NCBI GenBank assembly: GCA_964036665.1
Contig: OZ038527.1
Location: 10,261,835 to 10,325,834 of the forward strand
Reading direction: 5' to 3'
Source: Gordius sp. MW1
Lineage: Eukaryota > Nematomorpha > Gordioida > Gordea > Gordiidae
Length of the DNA: 64,000 bases
The position numbers were made by a program, and so were the translations under genes. Position 1 is the stretch's first letter. Each line of letters starts with the position of its first letter. Under the pieces are notes generated by a model. That model was not told the DNA's origin. It did no database searches and saw only the letters and a list, made by a program, of their open reading frames with translations. Below are positions 1 through 10,650 of the stretch, in pieces.

Positions 1-232
1 AGAAACTTTTCAGGGTTGACACTATCTCTTCGAATGTCTTCTGCAACGGATCCGATGGTGAGAGAAGATTTATTAATAATTCATAATTCTGTGACCCAAT
101 CACCGTAAGGAGCAGAGATTTTTTATCTCCGCCAACAACTAAATGATAATGATTAAACTGTGAGAGATAATGGTCAATGTTATCGGAAAGCACATAGGGG
201 TGGAAATTAATCGAAGAAGGAGACCGCGCCAT
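1..232 (-). mobile_element. Ty3-like LTR fossil, gag start (runs off left edge)
   Basis: Minus-strand frame beginning right beside the LTR at 233-489 and continuing past the window edge. It is clearly similar in protein sequence to the frame that starts at 42422 beside another LTR, sharing for example SQFNHYHLV and KTFEEIVSTLKS. I read it as the first part of gag of a Ty3-like family that has at least two copies in this window. The visible part stays open; the rest lies outside. Confidence 0.6.
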
Positions 233-489
233 TGTTGAGTCTTGGTTTTGGTGAAACCTTTATTCAAAATACTAAGAGACTACCTTAATAGTACAATTTT
301 TGTATATATATGTGATAGTGGGGTGAGACATTTACATAGTGGGGTGATAGTGGAATGAACGCGTTACATAGCGGGGTGATAGTGGAATGAACGCGCTAAA
401 GTAGAATTTGAATATTCTAGTGAAGTCTTATGCTGGCGCTCCGCATGATAGTGGGGTGATACGAGCAAAGTAGAGTTTAGTCTATAACA
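233..489 (-). mobile_element. LTR of Ty3-like fossil
   Basis: A 257-bp terminal repeat on the minus strand. It begins TGTTATAGACT, ends in CAACA and is followed at once by the gag start. The LTR at 42150-42421 has the same two ends and the same internal repeats of a motif containing ATCACCCCACTATCAC. The two LTRs are well diverged, so the copies are not recent. Confidence 0.6.
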
Positions 490-523
490 TCTAATTGGAA
501 TACATAACACCAACCCAGAAGGC

Positions 524-667
524 AGTTATTTCCTAGCACTGGCAGAGGCAAAGGCCTCTTAAAGGGCCGCCACGTCAAAAAGGCGCCGGCCTCTGCCAGG
601 GGTAAGGCGCAGGCTTAAAACCTGTTGCGGCCCTTTGGGATGCCTCTGCCAGTGCTAGGAAATAACT
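524..667. mobile_element. GC-rich 144-bp inverted-repeat element
   Basis: The two ends are perfect inverted repeats of 27 bp starting AGTTATTTCCTAGCACTGGC. The interior is GC-rich (about 60%) while everything around it is AT-rich. I see no clear target duplication, so it may be a MITE or a fold-back structure. No coding potential. Confidence 0.55.
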
Positions 668-803
668 ATCGCCGGGCATGGACAACTTCGAGATGTGGAA
701 TATTCCAATCCTCGGCGAATGACTTATCGTTTTTCACCGCGGTTGCCAAGTTGAAATTAATTGCCGTAGCTAGAGTTGTAAGGCGGGCTGTGGATTTCTT
801 TAA
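668..803 (-). other. Left flank of the piggyBac insertion, possibly old retroelement DNA
   Basis: A more GC-rich strip between the small inverted-repeat element and the piggyBac element. Together with the similar strip right of the piggyBac (2223-2640) it looks like one older sequence that was split by the insertion. A minus-strand frame runs through it, but I cannot name it. Confidence 0.3.
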
Positions 804-2218
804 CACCGTCGGTCGGGTGGGGTCATAATGACCCCAAGCCGTTTAAAAACGCTGTACACAAAAAAATTAGTGAATATTACAATTTAATTTTTTCAGTAGC
901 TTAACAAAATTTACCCTAGAATATCTCTGCAAAATTTGGCTAGTTTTTATCCAATAGTTTTTAAGATACAGCGTGTTTTAGATGCCCGGGGTCTTCCACG
1001 ACCCCACCTTCCATAAGAACAAAAAAAAATTTTAAACATTTTTTTTTGAAATATATTATTAAAACTTATTATCGTAAACCCATTTGTGAAAAAATTATTT
1101 GTATACATTTCTTTTTATTGAAAATATTCAAATTTTAAACTCTAAATTTCACATGTTCATTTTTCTTCGTGGTAATTTAAAGTGCTTATTTGTGTGATTT
1201 TTATTGCATTTTTTGATTTTTTAATAAGTCTTATATTAAAAAGTGCAGTTTTTTATAGTTCTTCGTCTGAAGATGGTATATGAACATAACAGTTATAACA
1301 TTTTATCAAGTTCTTGATGATTCTATGATTACATATACTGAGTAGTCATGAATCTGTGAATGAGTTAACAGGAGATTAAGATAAGAAGAGTTAATTGATA
1401 TGCTTAACAAAGTTAGCTACTTTTATAGGAAATAACTTAGCTTTTATTATATGATATATTTCAAAGGAATACTAAGTGCCACAAAAATTGTTCTAATAAA
1501 AATGTTAGAACAAAATAGAATTGTGTATTTCATTTACCTGGATTAAAGCCATATGGATGGGCAACCAAAACTCCTCTTGATTGTTTTAAATTACTTATTA
1601 CAGATGAAATAATTAAGAGTAGAAAGCAAATTTATGACTATACAAATATGTGTAGAAAATGTATAAGTAACTATTTTTATAGCCTCATAAAATTCTTATA
1701 TAACATTTTTCATTTAAATATTTTTCATTAATTTTGATCTTTTATTATAAATCTATATGAAAAATTTTATAAAATAACATTTAAGTTTATAAAAGTATGA
1801 GTTGAGGCCAATAGTAACTTTTTTGCTTTAAAAAATTAAAAGCCAAAAATTGCCTAAGTTTGAACATCTCTATTTTTTTTTGTTTTTGGGTTATTTTTTA
1901 CCAAATTTTCCACATTTATAGTTTCAACCTTTCTTATTAATTAAACCATAAAATATATGTAGTTTTTTGGGTATGAGGCAAAATAGTCATTAGGGGAAAA
2001 ATTTTGGGGGTTGTTCTAAATATAGATATAAAATTTGAACCACTTGATCAAATAGCCAAGTTAATATATTAATGAATGTATAAGAGTTAAAATATTATTC
2101 TTGCAAATTTTGACAAGTTTTTATTATAAAATATGGAAGTTATAGCTATTTAAAGTTTGGGGTAATAATAACCCCAAATACCATCCGTGTTAGCATTTTA
2201 GACCCGACCGACGGAGTG
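804..2218 (+). mobile_element. piggyBac element, internally deleted
   Basis: Flanked on both sides by TTAA (800-803 and 2219-2222), the target duplication of piggyBac elements. The inverted ends start CACCGTCGGTCGGGT on the left and CACTCCGTCGGTCGGGT (read from the right). Inside, around 1545-1650, a plus-strand stretch reads KPYGWATKTPLDCFKLLITD, which matches the start of the piggyBac DDE_Tnp_1_7 domain (SPLDFFKLFFTDE type). The rest of the transposase is missing or degraded and the element is only 1415 bp, so it is non-autonomous. Each end also carries its own small hairpin (GGGGTCATAATGACCCC on the left, GGGGTAATAATAACCCC on the right). Confidence 0.8.
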
Positions 2219-2222
2219 TTAA

Positions 2223-2640
2223 CAAGGTGCCGGGGATTCTGTAAGCGTTTCCGCCACCAGGAAGATGTACTGGGCCTCCTTGCGGTCCCGTTGAGACACT
2301 TTCGTGAGAAGTGTAGCCATTAGCTCTTTGAGTTTGATGACCTTATTCTCAATTTCATTGATTTCTCCGCGGGCGTTTTGACGGCCGGCTCAGGTTGCAC
2401 AATGTTGATGGCCGGTGGCGGAGCGGCTCTTTGAACGTTCAGTTGCTGAATCAGTTGGCGGATTGTTTGCTGGAATTGGTTAAATTGGGTCTGAGCCCTT
2501 CTATTTTGTTCCGATAACTCGCAATACTTCCGCGATGTCGTTCGGGTCGTCACCTCTGCCTGATGGGATTAGCTGTCCCTAGACGAACTATCATCATCGC
2601 GATCTCGTCCTCGGGCTGCATCGAGACCGGCTAGGGGAGG
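2223..2640 (-). pseudogene. Gln-rich coiled-coil coding remnant, unnamed
   Basis: Minus-strand frame of 77 codons at 2320-2553 in a GC-richer strip. It is rich in Q, R and N in heptad-like order (QFQQTIRQLIQQLNV), followed by a Pro/Ala linker. Coiled coils of this type occur in gag-like proteins of LTR elements, and the strip next to it (668-803) seems to be its continuation across the piggyBac insertion. I do not recognise a family; a retroelement fossil is the best guess. Confidence 0.3.
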
Positions 2641-2974
2641 ATTAGATGCAGGAGTGGAGTTCTAGCAGGTCTTACCATTTTAATCCGGAATAGGATTATA
2701 TAAATTTACCGATAAGGTAATCTGTAGGATAAGTGGAGGTGCTATAAAGGTACGTAACGCGAAAAATTCCAAAGAGCTTGCGCGTTTTATTAGTTTTAAC
2801 GTTGTTCCTTACGCATAATAAGAGAGATCACTGCACGGAAGGTCTGTTATCAATAACATCCCAAAATAGGTTAAAAGGCAATTTTACGATTTGAATTATA
2901 GTGATCAAAATTGAGCTCATTTTTAAATGTAACCAGCTGACAATTATTATAACTTACCCGCCTTAAATTAAATT
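2641..2974. other. Intergenic stretch upstream of RFC3
   Basis: About 330 bp of AT-rich DNA that must hold the RFC3 promoter. No clear TATA box or initiator stands out. The left half may still belong to the retroelement-like strip. Confidence 0.3.
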
Positions 2975-4507
2975 ATGTCTTTATGGGTTGACAAATACAG
3001 ACCAAAACATTTTAATGTTCTAGATTACCAAAAAGACAAAGCACAAAACTTAATATCTCTTGTAAACATTTAATCTAATATTGGCATAATAAATTGTTTA
3101 TTAGATCAATTCTGATGATTTTCCACATTTGCTAATTCATGGACCATCTGGTGCTGGGAAAAAAACAAGAATATCATGTTTGCTCAGAGAGCTATATGGT
3201 CAAAGCGTCGACAAATTGAAATTAGAGCAATTTCCATTTATAACTTTATCAAAGAAAAAATTAGAAATAGATATTTTATCTAGTAATTATCACATTGAAT
3301 GTAATCCTAGGTATCATATAAAATAATTAACCCTATTTAATTAGTGAAGTAGGTATATATGATAAAATTGTGATTCAGGAATTAGTAAAATTGACTGCTG
3401 AAACTCAACAATTAGATTCTGTGAAACAAAAGAAATTTAAAGGTTTTTTTTAAACATTTCTATTGAATTATGTGTAAACGTATTACAGCCAAGATTATTT
3501 TAAAAAGTCTAATTTAACTATATAAAACTCTAACCTTAATGTTTAAATCTGTTGCTTTCCTATTTGTAGTATATACTGGGTACATTTTAGACATAGATCT
3601 TTATGCCATTAATAATTGGGAACACATTTTTAATAAATATTGTATTTAATTTATTATATGTTCAGTCATAGTTCTCAATGGAATCAACAAATGCACAAAA
3701 GAAGCTCAGTATGCATTGAGAAGAACTATGGAGAAATATGTCACAACATGTAGGATGATTCTTTGTACAACAACACTTTGTAAAGTAACTCCTGCAATAC
3801 AAAGCAGGTGCCTTTGCATAAGGGTGTCTTCCCCGAATATCAATGAGGTAATGTCATTGTGTTCTTTTTTTATGACAAAAACTATGAAATTGATTGACTA
3901 CCTTAGATCACCAATGTTTTACAAAGAATTGCTGATTATGAAAATATCATATTACCACTTTCCCTAGCTACACAAATAGCTGAAAGATGTCATGGTAATC
4001 TCAGAAGAGCAATTCTCATGCTTGAGACGTGCAAAGTGCAGAAGTATAAAGCATTACACATAATCTAATGAATTTTAAGGTATCCCTTTGTTGCAAACCA
4101 AAAAATACAATCACTTGATTGGGAACTATATATTGAAGAAACAGGCAGAGCTATAATTTTAGAGCAAAGTCCAAAAAAGTATCCTTAATACTATTATATA
4201 TGTTATATTTATTTTATTCTTAGGTTGTTAGAGGTTAGAGAACGTCTTTATGAGCTACTAGTTCATTGCATCCCTCCTGAGCTAATTATTAAAGTACATT
4301 ATTAACTTAATAACTTACATACTTTTAAAGGGTGTTTTAAAGTTTTTATTGGAAAAATGTAATTCTAATTTGAAAATTGAGATTATCAAAATTGCTACAT
4401 TTTATGAACACAGATTGCAAAAGGGCAACAAAGCCATTTTTCATTTGGAAGCTTTTGTGGCCAAATTTATGAGTTTATACAAAAAATCATTAGATGTTGA
4501 AATGTAA
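2975..4507 (+). CDS. RFC3: Replication factor C subunit 3 (clamp loader)
   Basis: Eight exons: 2975-3061, 3105-3310, 3345-3442, 3666-3847, 3907-4043, 4080-4178, 4224-4293 and 4331-4507. They join with GT-AG introns and consistent phases into 351 residues (human RFC3 has 356). RFC3 is a subunit of the pentameric clamp loader that opens and places PCNA on primed DNA in the nucleus. The start MSLWVDKYRP matches the family. Walker A is GPSGAGKKT at residues 42-50, the SRC motif is at 177-179 and RRTMEKY at 149-155. The usual Walker B region reads LNGINK at 134-139, where human has LTEVDK, so both acidic residues are lost. The C-terminal collar ends HLEAFVAKFMSLYKK as in the family. Introns are 43, 34, 223, 59, 36, 45 and 37 nt. 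The frame is intact and looks functional. Confidence 0.95.
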
Positions 4508-4551
4508 TAGCTTTTTTTTCTAAATTGATCTGTTATGTATGTATTTATACT

Positions 4552-4557
4552 AATAAA
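4552..4557 (+). promoter_or_regulatory. Polyadenylation signal of RFC3
   Basis: AATAAA 45 bp after the stop codon of RFC3, in the expected place for 3' end formation. Confidence 0.55.
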
Positions 4558-4674
4558 TTTTATGGGTTGTAAAAACTATAAGAGCTATATTAGGTGCTAA
4601 AATTTTGACACCTATCTTAGAATTACCATCTAAATTTTATAAAAATCAAATAGATATTGCGTATAAACATAGCA

Positions 4675-5160
4675 CATTTGCTATGCAATTCATGGGCGTG
4701 ATAGGTGGGAAGGGGCGAGAATGTCTTTGCAGGGGGAGGGGTCAATGGTCAAGCAGTAAGTCAGATAATACTCGTACAACGTTATTTTTGTTTTTTTACA
4801 TATGCTATTTTCATATTAATAATTTACCCCAACAATAAATAAAGTATTCATAAATGTTTTATAGCAGTTTATTATTACAAAAATTTAGCTTTTTAAAAAA
4901 ATACTAAGTTATCATTTTGCATTTTATACTTCGTTTTTAGGCATAGGTTTTCTTTCACTCGTTCTTTATTATACATCAAATTCGAAACTAATAAAAAAAT
5001 CACACTTTGGCCAACATTGGTCCGTAGTCAGCAGACGGCCAAATAGCCTATTATTATATTAAATTAAAAAAAAAAATTCCAGATCACACTTTGACCAGTG
5101 GTCATTTTTTCCAGTGGTGAGTAGCTAGCAGACGGCCAAAAAAGCCTATATGTTTAATTG
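4675..5160 (-). repeat. Degraded copy of the composite hairpin repeat
   Basis: Starts with TTTGCTATGCAATTCATGGG and then shows decayed units containing CACTTTGGCCAA, GGTCATTTTTTCCA and CAGACGGCCAAA, the same modules in the same order as the larger minus-orientation copy at 46617-48275. Much shorter and more diverged than that copy. Confidence 0.6.
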
Positions 5161-5758
5161 TATTAACCAGAACAATATATTATCATTGCAAAATTTAGGT
5201 TAATAACGAAAAGAAAAAAAATGTACAGAGCAGCAAATATACAATTAACAAAATAATTTTGGCCGGGGGCAGATAAAGTCGTAGTAAGCAACGGTCATCA
5301 TTAATTTGCCGGGAATAGCAACAATCTAGACAAGTTGTTTAAAATTTTTTTTGTATAAATCTAATCAGTCGGCCATAAACATTAATGAAATTTTGGCTCG
5401 GGCGAGATCAAAAAATTAAAGACAACCAGCGGTCAAGTTTATATGCGAAAGCAAAATGAATAAGTCCACAGCCATTAATAACCTTTTTAAATTTCCACGG
5501 CAATAATGCAAAAATTACAAGTTGGACAGGACAGGATACGCCAACCAAAAGCGGCCCCGCATAGCAATTAATAAATTTATCTGTCTAAACGTTTAGCATT
5601 ACTTTAGATTCCTTGTTTTTATAAATTGTGAGTGTCTATACAACTAGAGAAAAGCTTAGTAAAAAATAGAAATAATTAATAACTACAGTATATAATTTTA
5701 CAAAACCTTTTTTTTCTGATCATAACCAACTTTATTAGGTGAAATGTAGTTGACATTG
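5161..5758. other. AT-rich stretch without recognisable features
   Basis: No open frame of note, no repeat match that I can see within the window. Confidence 0.4.
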
Positions 5759-5766
5759 TCAAAGTT

Positions 5767-5919
5767 CATGGGCGTAGCCAAGGGACGGCTGCCCCCCTCT
5801 AAATCCAAAATTTAGTTAAAATAAATTAAAATTATGGCCACAAGTTTAAAAAATTATCATTTTGCTCTTCCCTAAATCATTATTGCCCCCTTCTAAATCC
5901 AATGCTGACTACGCCCATG
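5767..5919. mobile_element. CATGGGCGTAGCC-type MITE
   Basis: A 153-bp element with inverted ends CATGGGCGTAGCC and GACTACGCCCATG. It is flanked by TCAAAGTT on the left and CCAAAGTT on the right, an 8-bp target duplication with one change. The interior carries CCCCCTCTAAATCC-like stretches shared with 52786-52953 and 59559-59725. An 8-bp duplication fits hAT or P superfamily transposases. Confidence 0.75.
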
Positions 5920-6034
5920 CCAAAGTTAAAATTACAGCATGAAAATGGCCTATAAACATGGCGGGCACTATGGGTATAATAAGGTTGAAAATTAATTTAC
6001 CCAAATCTATTTAAAATTACAGCGTTGTTAAAAA

Positions 6035-6565
6035 GTTCGCACACTAATTTTTGTTAAAATTATTTGTTTAACTCTAAAAATGCCAATTATGAAAATTATC
6101 ACCCGCAAAACAATTTTTTAATTTTTATAAATTTTATGATGCCCTAAACCAGGAATTTTTGTTTGAATATTTTATTTAGATCTAAAAAGGACAATTAGAC
6201 AATTGTCACCAAGGTAAAATCGCAATACAATTTTTTAAGTTTATGAATTTTATGACACCCTTTCACAGTAATATTCTTTGAATTTCTGTTTAGCTCTAAA
6301 AATTGTCAACAAGATAAAACCGCATAAATTATTTTTCATTTGTTTTAATTTTATGACACCCGAACCCACCAATTTTTGTTTAAATTAATATTTAGCTACA
6401 ATTATGACAATTGTCACCGAGGTAAACCCGCAAATTTTTTTCATTTGTAGTAAATTTTATGAACCCTAACCCACCAATTTTCGTTTACATTTTTTTAGCT
6501 CTAAAAATGCTAGTTAGGTAAAACCGCAAAATAAATTTTTTTGCAAATAAATTTATGACACCTTC
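6035..6565. repeat. Tandem array, about five units of 100-115 bp
   Basis: Diverged repeats, each holding TTTAGCTCTAAAAA, then AATTGTCACCAAGGTAAAA-like and CCGCAAA, then ATTTTATGACACCCTAACCC and CACCAATTTTTGTTT. No coding potential; satellite-like. Confidence 0.6.
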
Positions 6566-7237
6566 ATTTTGTTTTTTATAATATCATAACACCTTAACCG
6601 ATTGATTTATTATTCAAATAATATAGATAAGCAATTATGTATAAATATTAAAAATTGTGTTTATATTGCCATTATATGCCGAGTGCCTGCTCTGCAAGTA
6701 CGGTATAATGAAATCTGCTGAAAACCATGTTTAATTTTTGAACAACCCTGCTCGATGCCACGGTTTATATCAAGTAACTCTGCTTGATGCCCAGTTAGTT
6801 TATATCTTACTCCACCAGCAGGCATCTTAATCTGCTAGTGCGGTAACCGGGTTATTAAGCAGCATGTGCTCGTTATGTTAGATGGTAATGGTAGGAGATG
6901 AGTGCTACCATGGATTATTGTTATAGCACTTTAAAATCGGGGTATGGTGGAAGGACTTATTAATTTGTAAGATAATTCTTGATTGTCAATAAGCGGTGAA
7001 TTAAAGAGACAAAGGTTTAGCATGTTTTAACGTTACAAAATTATGAAAAAGTATATAAAATTCTAGAGTATTTATAAATGTCTTAAGTTTTAATCCAGTT
7101 ATAAACAATTCATTTAATAATTAATTTAAAAATGAAAGGAAAATATTTTGAATTTTTGCTAGGGGGAAATATTTTACTTAACCCCGCTCCCCCTTGGCTT
7201 CGCCACTGTAGGGTCAGACTACTAAGATAACTGTCGT
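6566..7237. other. Stretch without recognisable features
   Basis: AT-rich, with one slightly GC-richer part at 6670-6960. I find no gene, RNA or named repeat. A tail at 7150-7215 ending in CCTTGGCTTCGCCACTG may be the end of an old inverted-repeat element. Confidence 0.35.
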
Positions 7238-7829
7238 ATATGTAAATACTCGAAAGAAGAAGAGGTTAATTTTGTATAACTTTTATTAGTATAACATTTT
7301 CACATATTATATTATTGCTATAATTATATGTTTAATATTGTAAGCCACAGGCGAGTTGTAAAAACCATATGTTTTTACTTTTGTTCTCTTTTTTACGTTA
7401 GCATGTAAATTTATTTATGTCCATAATCTCCCCTCCCTGGCCCTACTATATGGTTTACTGTTACCTCTTTTCCTTTTCATTTAATTTTCCTTACGTGTGT
7501 GTTACTCTTCCTCCCCCCCCCCCACGCGCTTGTACGTGTGTATTTCACACGCTTCAATGAATGTTGTATACGCGTACACAACGCGTACTGTATCGATAAC
7601 TTTTATATATTTATTCTTTTATTCCTTAGTTCTTTTATGATAATAAACTAAATAACAAAGATGTAAAGAAAGAAACAAATTATATTGTTGCTTTCGCGCT
7701 TGATTTACCTTTCCCCCTGCCGGCCCAATATATCCCCCTATTCTCTATGATCTTAAATCTCATAATTAAGAATGTAAAAATATTCCCTCAATTCTTAAAT
7801 TCGCATCTATAAGAATGTAAAAATATCAT
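7238..7829 (+). repeat. Interspersed repeat, copy 1 of an inverted pair
   Basis: About 590 bp that reappears in reverse complement at 28398-29001 with roughly 90% identity by eye. Shared landmarks include GCCACAGGCGAGTTGTAAAA, a poly-C run before ACGCGCTTGTACGTGT, and TATACGCGTACACAACGCG. The match ends abruptly at both sides, so it is a defined unit. I see no terminal inverted repeats or coding frame. A solo terminal repeat is possible. Confidence 0.65.
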
Positions 7830-7938
7830 ATTCTTAAAATTAAATTTATATCATCGAAGAGGAACAATGCGTTAATTATCACTTGATTGCTTTGGAATCT
7901 AATTGAAAACTGAATCATACTTAGAAAAACTCAGTCAG

Positions 7939-8885
7939 CAGAGACCAAATTGCCCGGCCCGCTGCCCGAACGTGCCCGGCCCAGCCCACGGGCCGGGCAA
8001 CTCTCCTAAATTTTTATTTCTGGGCGGGCACGATGATAGGATTCGGGCAATTCTGGCTTAATGAAATTTTTTAGATAATGTATTATTCTGTTGCTTTTTT
8101 TAATTGTATATAAAAAGATAAAAGAGTTAAGATTGATTTCGCCATCCGTCCCCAAATTATTTTTAAAATTTTTGCACTAACCTCTCTATTTCCATCAAGT
8201 CCCTATCCCTAGCTACGTTCGTGGAAATTGAAATGTTTATGTAGCCCATTGTTCGTCTTCGTAATTCACATGTATAGTCTATACATAATGCAAAAGCGTC
8301 ATGCCCCAATTGACACAAGGCATGCAAGTGTTAATTTCTTTCTAATATCATTAATTTATTTAACAAATCTTATTTGGTTTAACAAAGCTTCCCTAATTCG
8401 CCTTTATCATTCCCTTATCACTCGTTGCTATCGCTAAGCTATTACTTATTTTTATTAATTTTTTTATCAAAAAAGTAAGTTCTAAGAGCACAGATTGACT
8501 AATTTTTTTCATTAAGAAATTTATAGGGTAGGTAAACAGGGGTTTGACCTATTAGGATTAAAATTAAAAATCAAAAGTTTTATTTAAAAAAATTATTCGA
8601 CTTTTGAAAAATATAGGAAATTAGATTTTGTCTGGGATAAATTGCTATATTTGTTTTATTTAATATGCCATTAATTTAAAGCTTATTTTTAATAATGGTT
8701 GAAAGAGAAATCGCAAAATTTCGGGCCTAACAGGCAAATTTAATATTTTGGGCCGGGCATTTCGGGCTACTCTAATATTTCGGGCGAGCCCGGGCGGACA
8801 CTTAGAAGGTTCGGGCGGGAAATGAGGTTAAGAAATTGAATTGGGCCGGGTTCGGACATAAAATTCCAAACAAATCTGACCTCCG
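7939..8885. mobile_element. hAT element, CGGGC-array type, non-autonomous
   Basis: 947 bp. The left end starts CAGAGACCAAATTGCCCGGC and the right end finishes CAAATCTGACCTCCG, the same ends as the complete copy at 20721-21162. Both subterminal regions are dense in CGGGC and GCCCG. Flanks TCAGTCAG and ATCGTCAG agree in the last five bases, consistent with a decayed 8-bp duplication. The interior is AT-rich and non-coding. Confidence 0.7.
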
Positions 8886-9378
8886 ATCGTCAGCCATTCG
8901 TTGTAACAATACAAAAATTGGGGAATTTGTAAGAAATAATAAAGTTAATTTTGTTCACTGCAATAAGGATTATATTAGTGATTATAAAGCTATAAATAAG
9001 GTCGGGTCCAAGCCTACGCCATAATTGTTAAGGCAGCTGGTGTCTCCTTAATTTCAGATGAGGTAAGGGTTTCAAATAATGAGAATAGTTCCTCATGTAT
9101 CGAGGTAAAGGCATATAAAAATGCTGAGAATTCCTCTTTAAAGATGGATCGTAGAGATTTTCAGAACGACAATGATTTATGGTGCGATAAAATTAACAAC
9201 AGAGTTATCCGATAACGAAAGAAATAATTAACAAAAATACATTATTTAATATTATTCAATGGGCCTCAATTTCAATAGTAAATTTTTTTTTTATAAGAAA
9301 GTTTATTAATATATGGCTAATTATAATACGGTAAAATGTAATACAAATTTAGTATATTAAAAAAATTAAATAAAAGAG
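8886..9378. other. Stretch without recognisable features
   Basis: AT-rich DNA between a hAT element and a non-LTR RT fragment. No supported gene. Confidence 0.35.
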
Positions 9379-10414
9379 TTAAGTAGCTAATATATCTTCA
9401 TCTTCCTCTTTTAAAGAAGGACAAGAATTCAAAAAGGATTTAATATTGAAATTAGCGATTAAAATCGCAATTGATTGTTTTAGCAGAAATGCGGGGGAAT
9501 ATTTTGAAGGAAGAGATCGTCTGCTTAATTCTTTAAAAAAGGACAATGCCATTTTCCCATAAGAGCCGGAACAGGATGAAACTATGGGGATAAAAATACT
9601 TGAGTTTAAAAAGGCTTTGTATTTTGTTAATTTGCGCCCCTCGGCGAGAGCCATTGGGTCATAATTGAGATTTGAAGGGGCAAACAAATCAATGCATGTA
9701 AAGTCCCATTTTAAGAACAGACCGTTTTCCCAGGGCACAAGTGAGGAGCCGTCAGGGCGCATGCGACCCTCTAAAGAAGGGTCTGACGGCTCAAGAATGG
9801 AGGGAATTTTAGCCTCTTTAAGGGCCGACTGGATGATGGAGGTGATTTTGGAGTGTCGCACGTGTCTGTATTTGTTGAACCTCCAATGTAATGGATGACG
9901 GGCTTCTTCGTCAACGTGGCAGGTCGCAATTCCTACAAGCATATGGTTTGGTGTATTTGATACCAAGGCGTAGAGCTATACTGTAGATTAGCTCGGAATC
10001 CTCCAACATCATGTTTGAATACTTACTGGGGTAAGCCTCAAGCCATTCGTGGCCTGATTTATCAAACACCAATGACCGAAGGTTGTAATGTTGTTTGGTA
10101 TCGCTGCTCGTAAGTAGGTGAGCAACGGAGCGCGAAACCAAACAAGCATTCCAATCCTTTTGGATTGATGTTTGTGGATAGGAGGTTTCTGGAATAACAT
10201 TAAGGTTCCAGAGGGATATGGCCTTGACGATTGTTTCATCGGAGGGGTATGGGCTTAATTTTTCTACAATGGATTTTGAAGAAAGATTGGAGGATATGAA
10301 TGCGGCCAATGATAAGGAGCTTGGTGAACGAATTCCCTGGCCTCCAGATTTTGTTGGTAATGTGGCTTGTAGCCAGGTGTTTGTATCGAATGATAAGTTG
10401 AGGCTGGATTCCAC
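9379..10414 (-). mobile_element. Non-LTR RT-type element, 3' part (finger and nuclease-like domain)
   Basis: Minus-strand coding in two overlapping frames: 10414-9911, then 9966-9379. The first matches the region after the reverse transcriptase in the copy at 25402-28214 (shared: GHEWLEAYPS, ALRLGI, CRNC). The second holds ATCHVDEEARHPLHW and RHVRHSKIT, a C2H2-type zinc finger in combination with the preceding CRNC. It then has RMRPDGSSLVPWENG and LKWDFTC, which resemble the RPDG and WDxTC motifs of the PD-(D/E)XK-like nuclease of restriction-like-endonuclease retroelements. A frame break lies in the finger. The RT part is missing: the copy is cut at 10414 next to a hAT-type end. Confidence 0.65.
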
Positions 10415-10445
10415 CCCTTGAGGAAATCCTGGCTACACGCCTGTA
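10415..10445 (-). mobile_element. End of a CAGGCGCGTAGCC-type element
   Basis: Contains GAAATCCTGGCTACACGCCTG, the reverse of the end seen at 13874, 57005-57028 and 62767. It abuts the truncated RT copy and may mark what cut it. Only the end is visible. Confidence 0.45.
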
Positions 10446-10650
10446 CGTTAGATATCATTAAAAGGATCTTAGTATACCACGCGATATTTAAAAATGTCTT
10501 GGTGTACCAGCTGGATACCACCGACTCATTGACGGAGAAGGTTTAACCTGGATTCTAAATTAGCACTCATATTAACTTATGTAAGTACGTTAATTTGTGT
10601 TTATGGCACCTGTAATAAATAGGGGTTCAATTCGCACTGCTCGTTTTTGA

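Noticed and set aside
4605-4838. 77-codon frame after RFC3
   Set aside because: It crosses from the RFC3 3' flank into the head of a composite repeat; no homology and no conservation with other copies.
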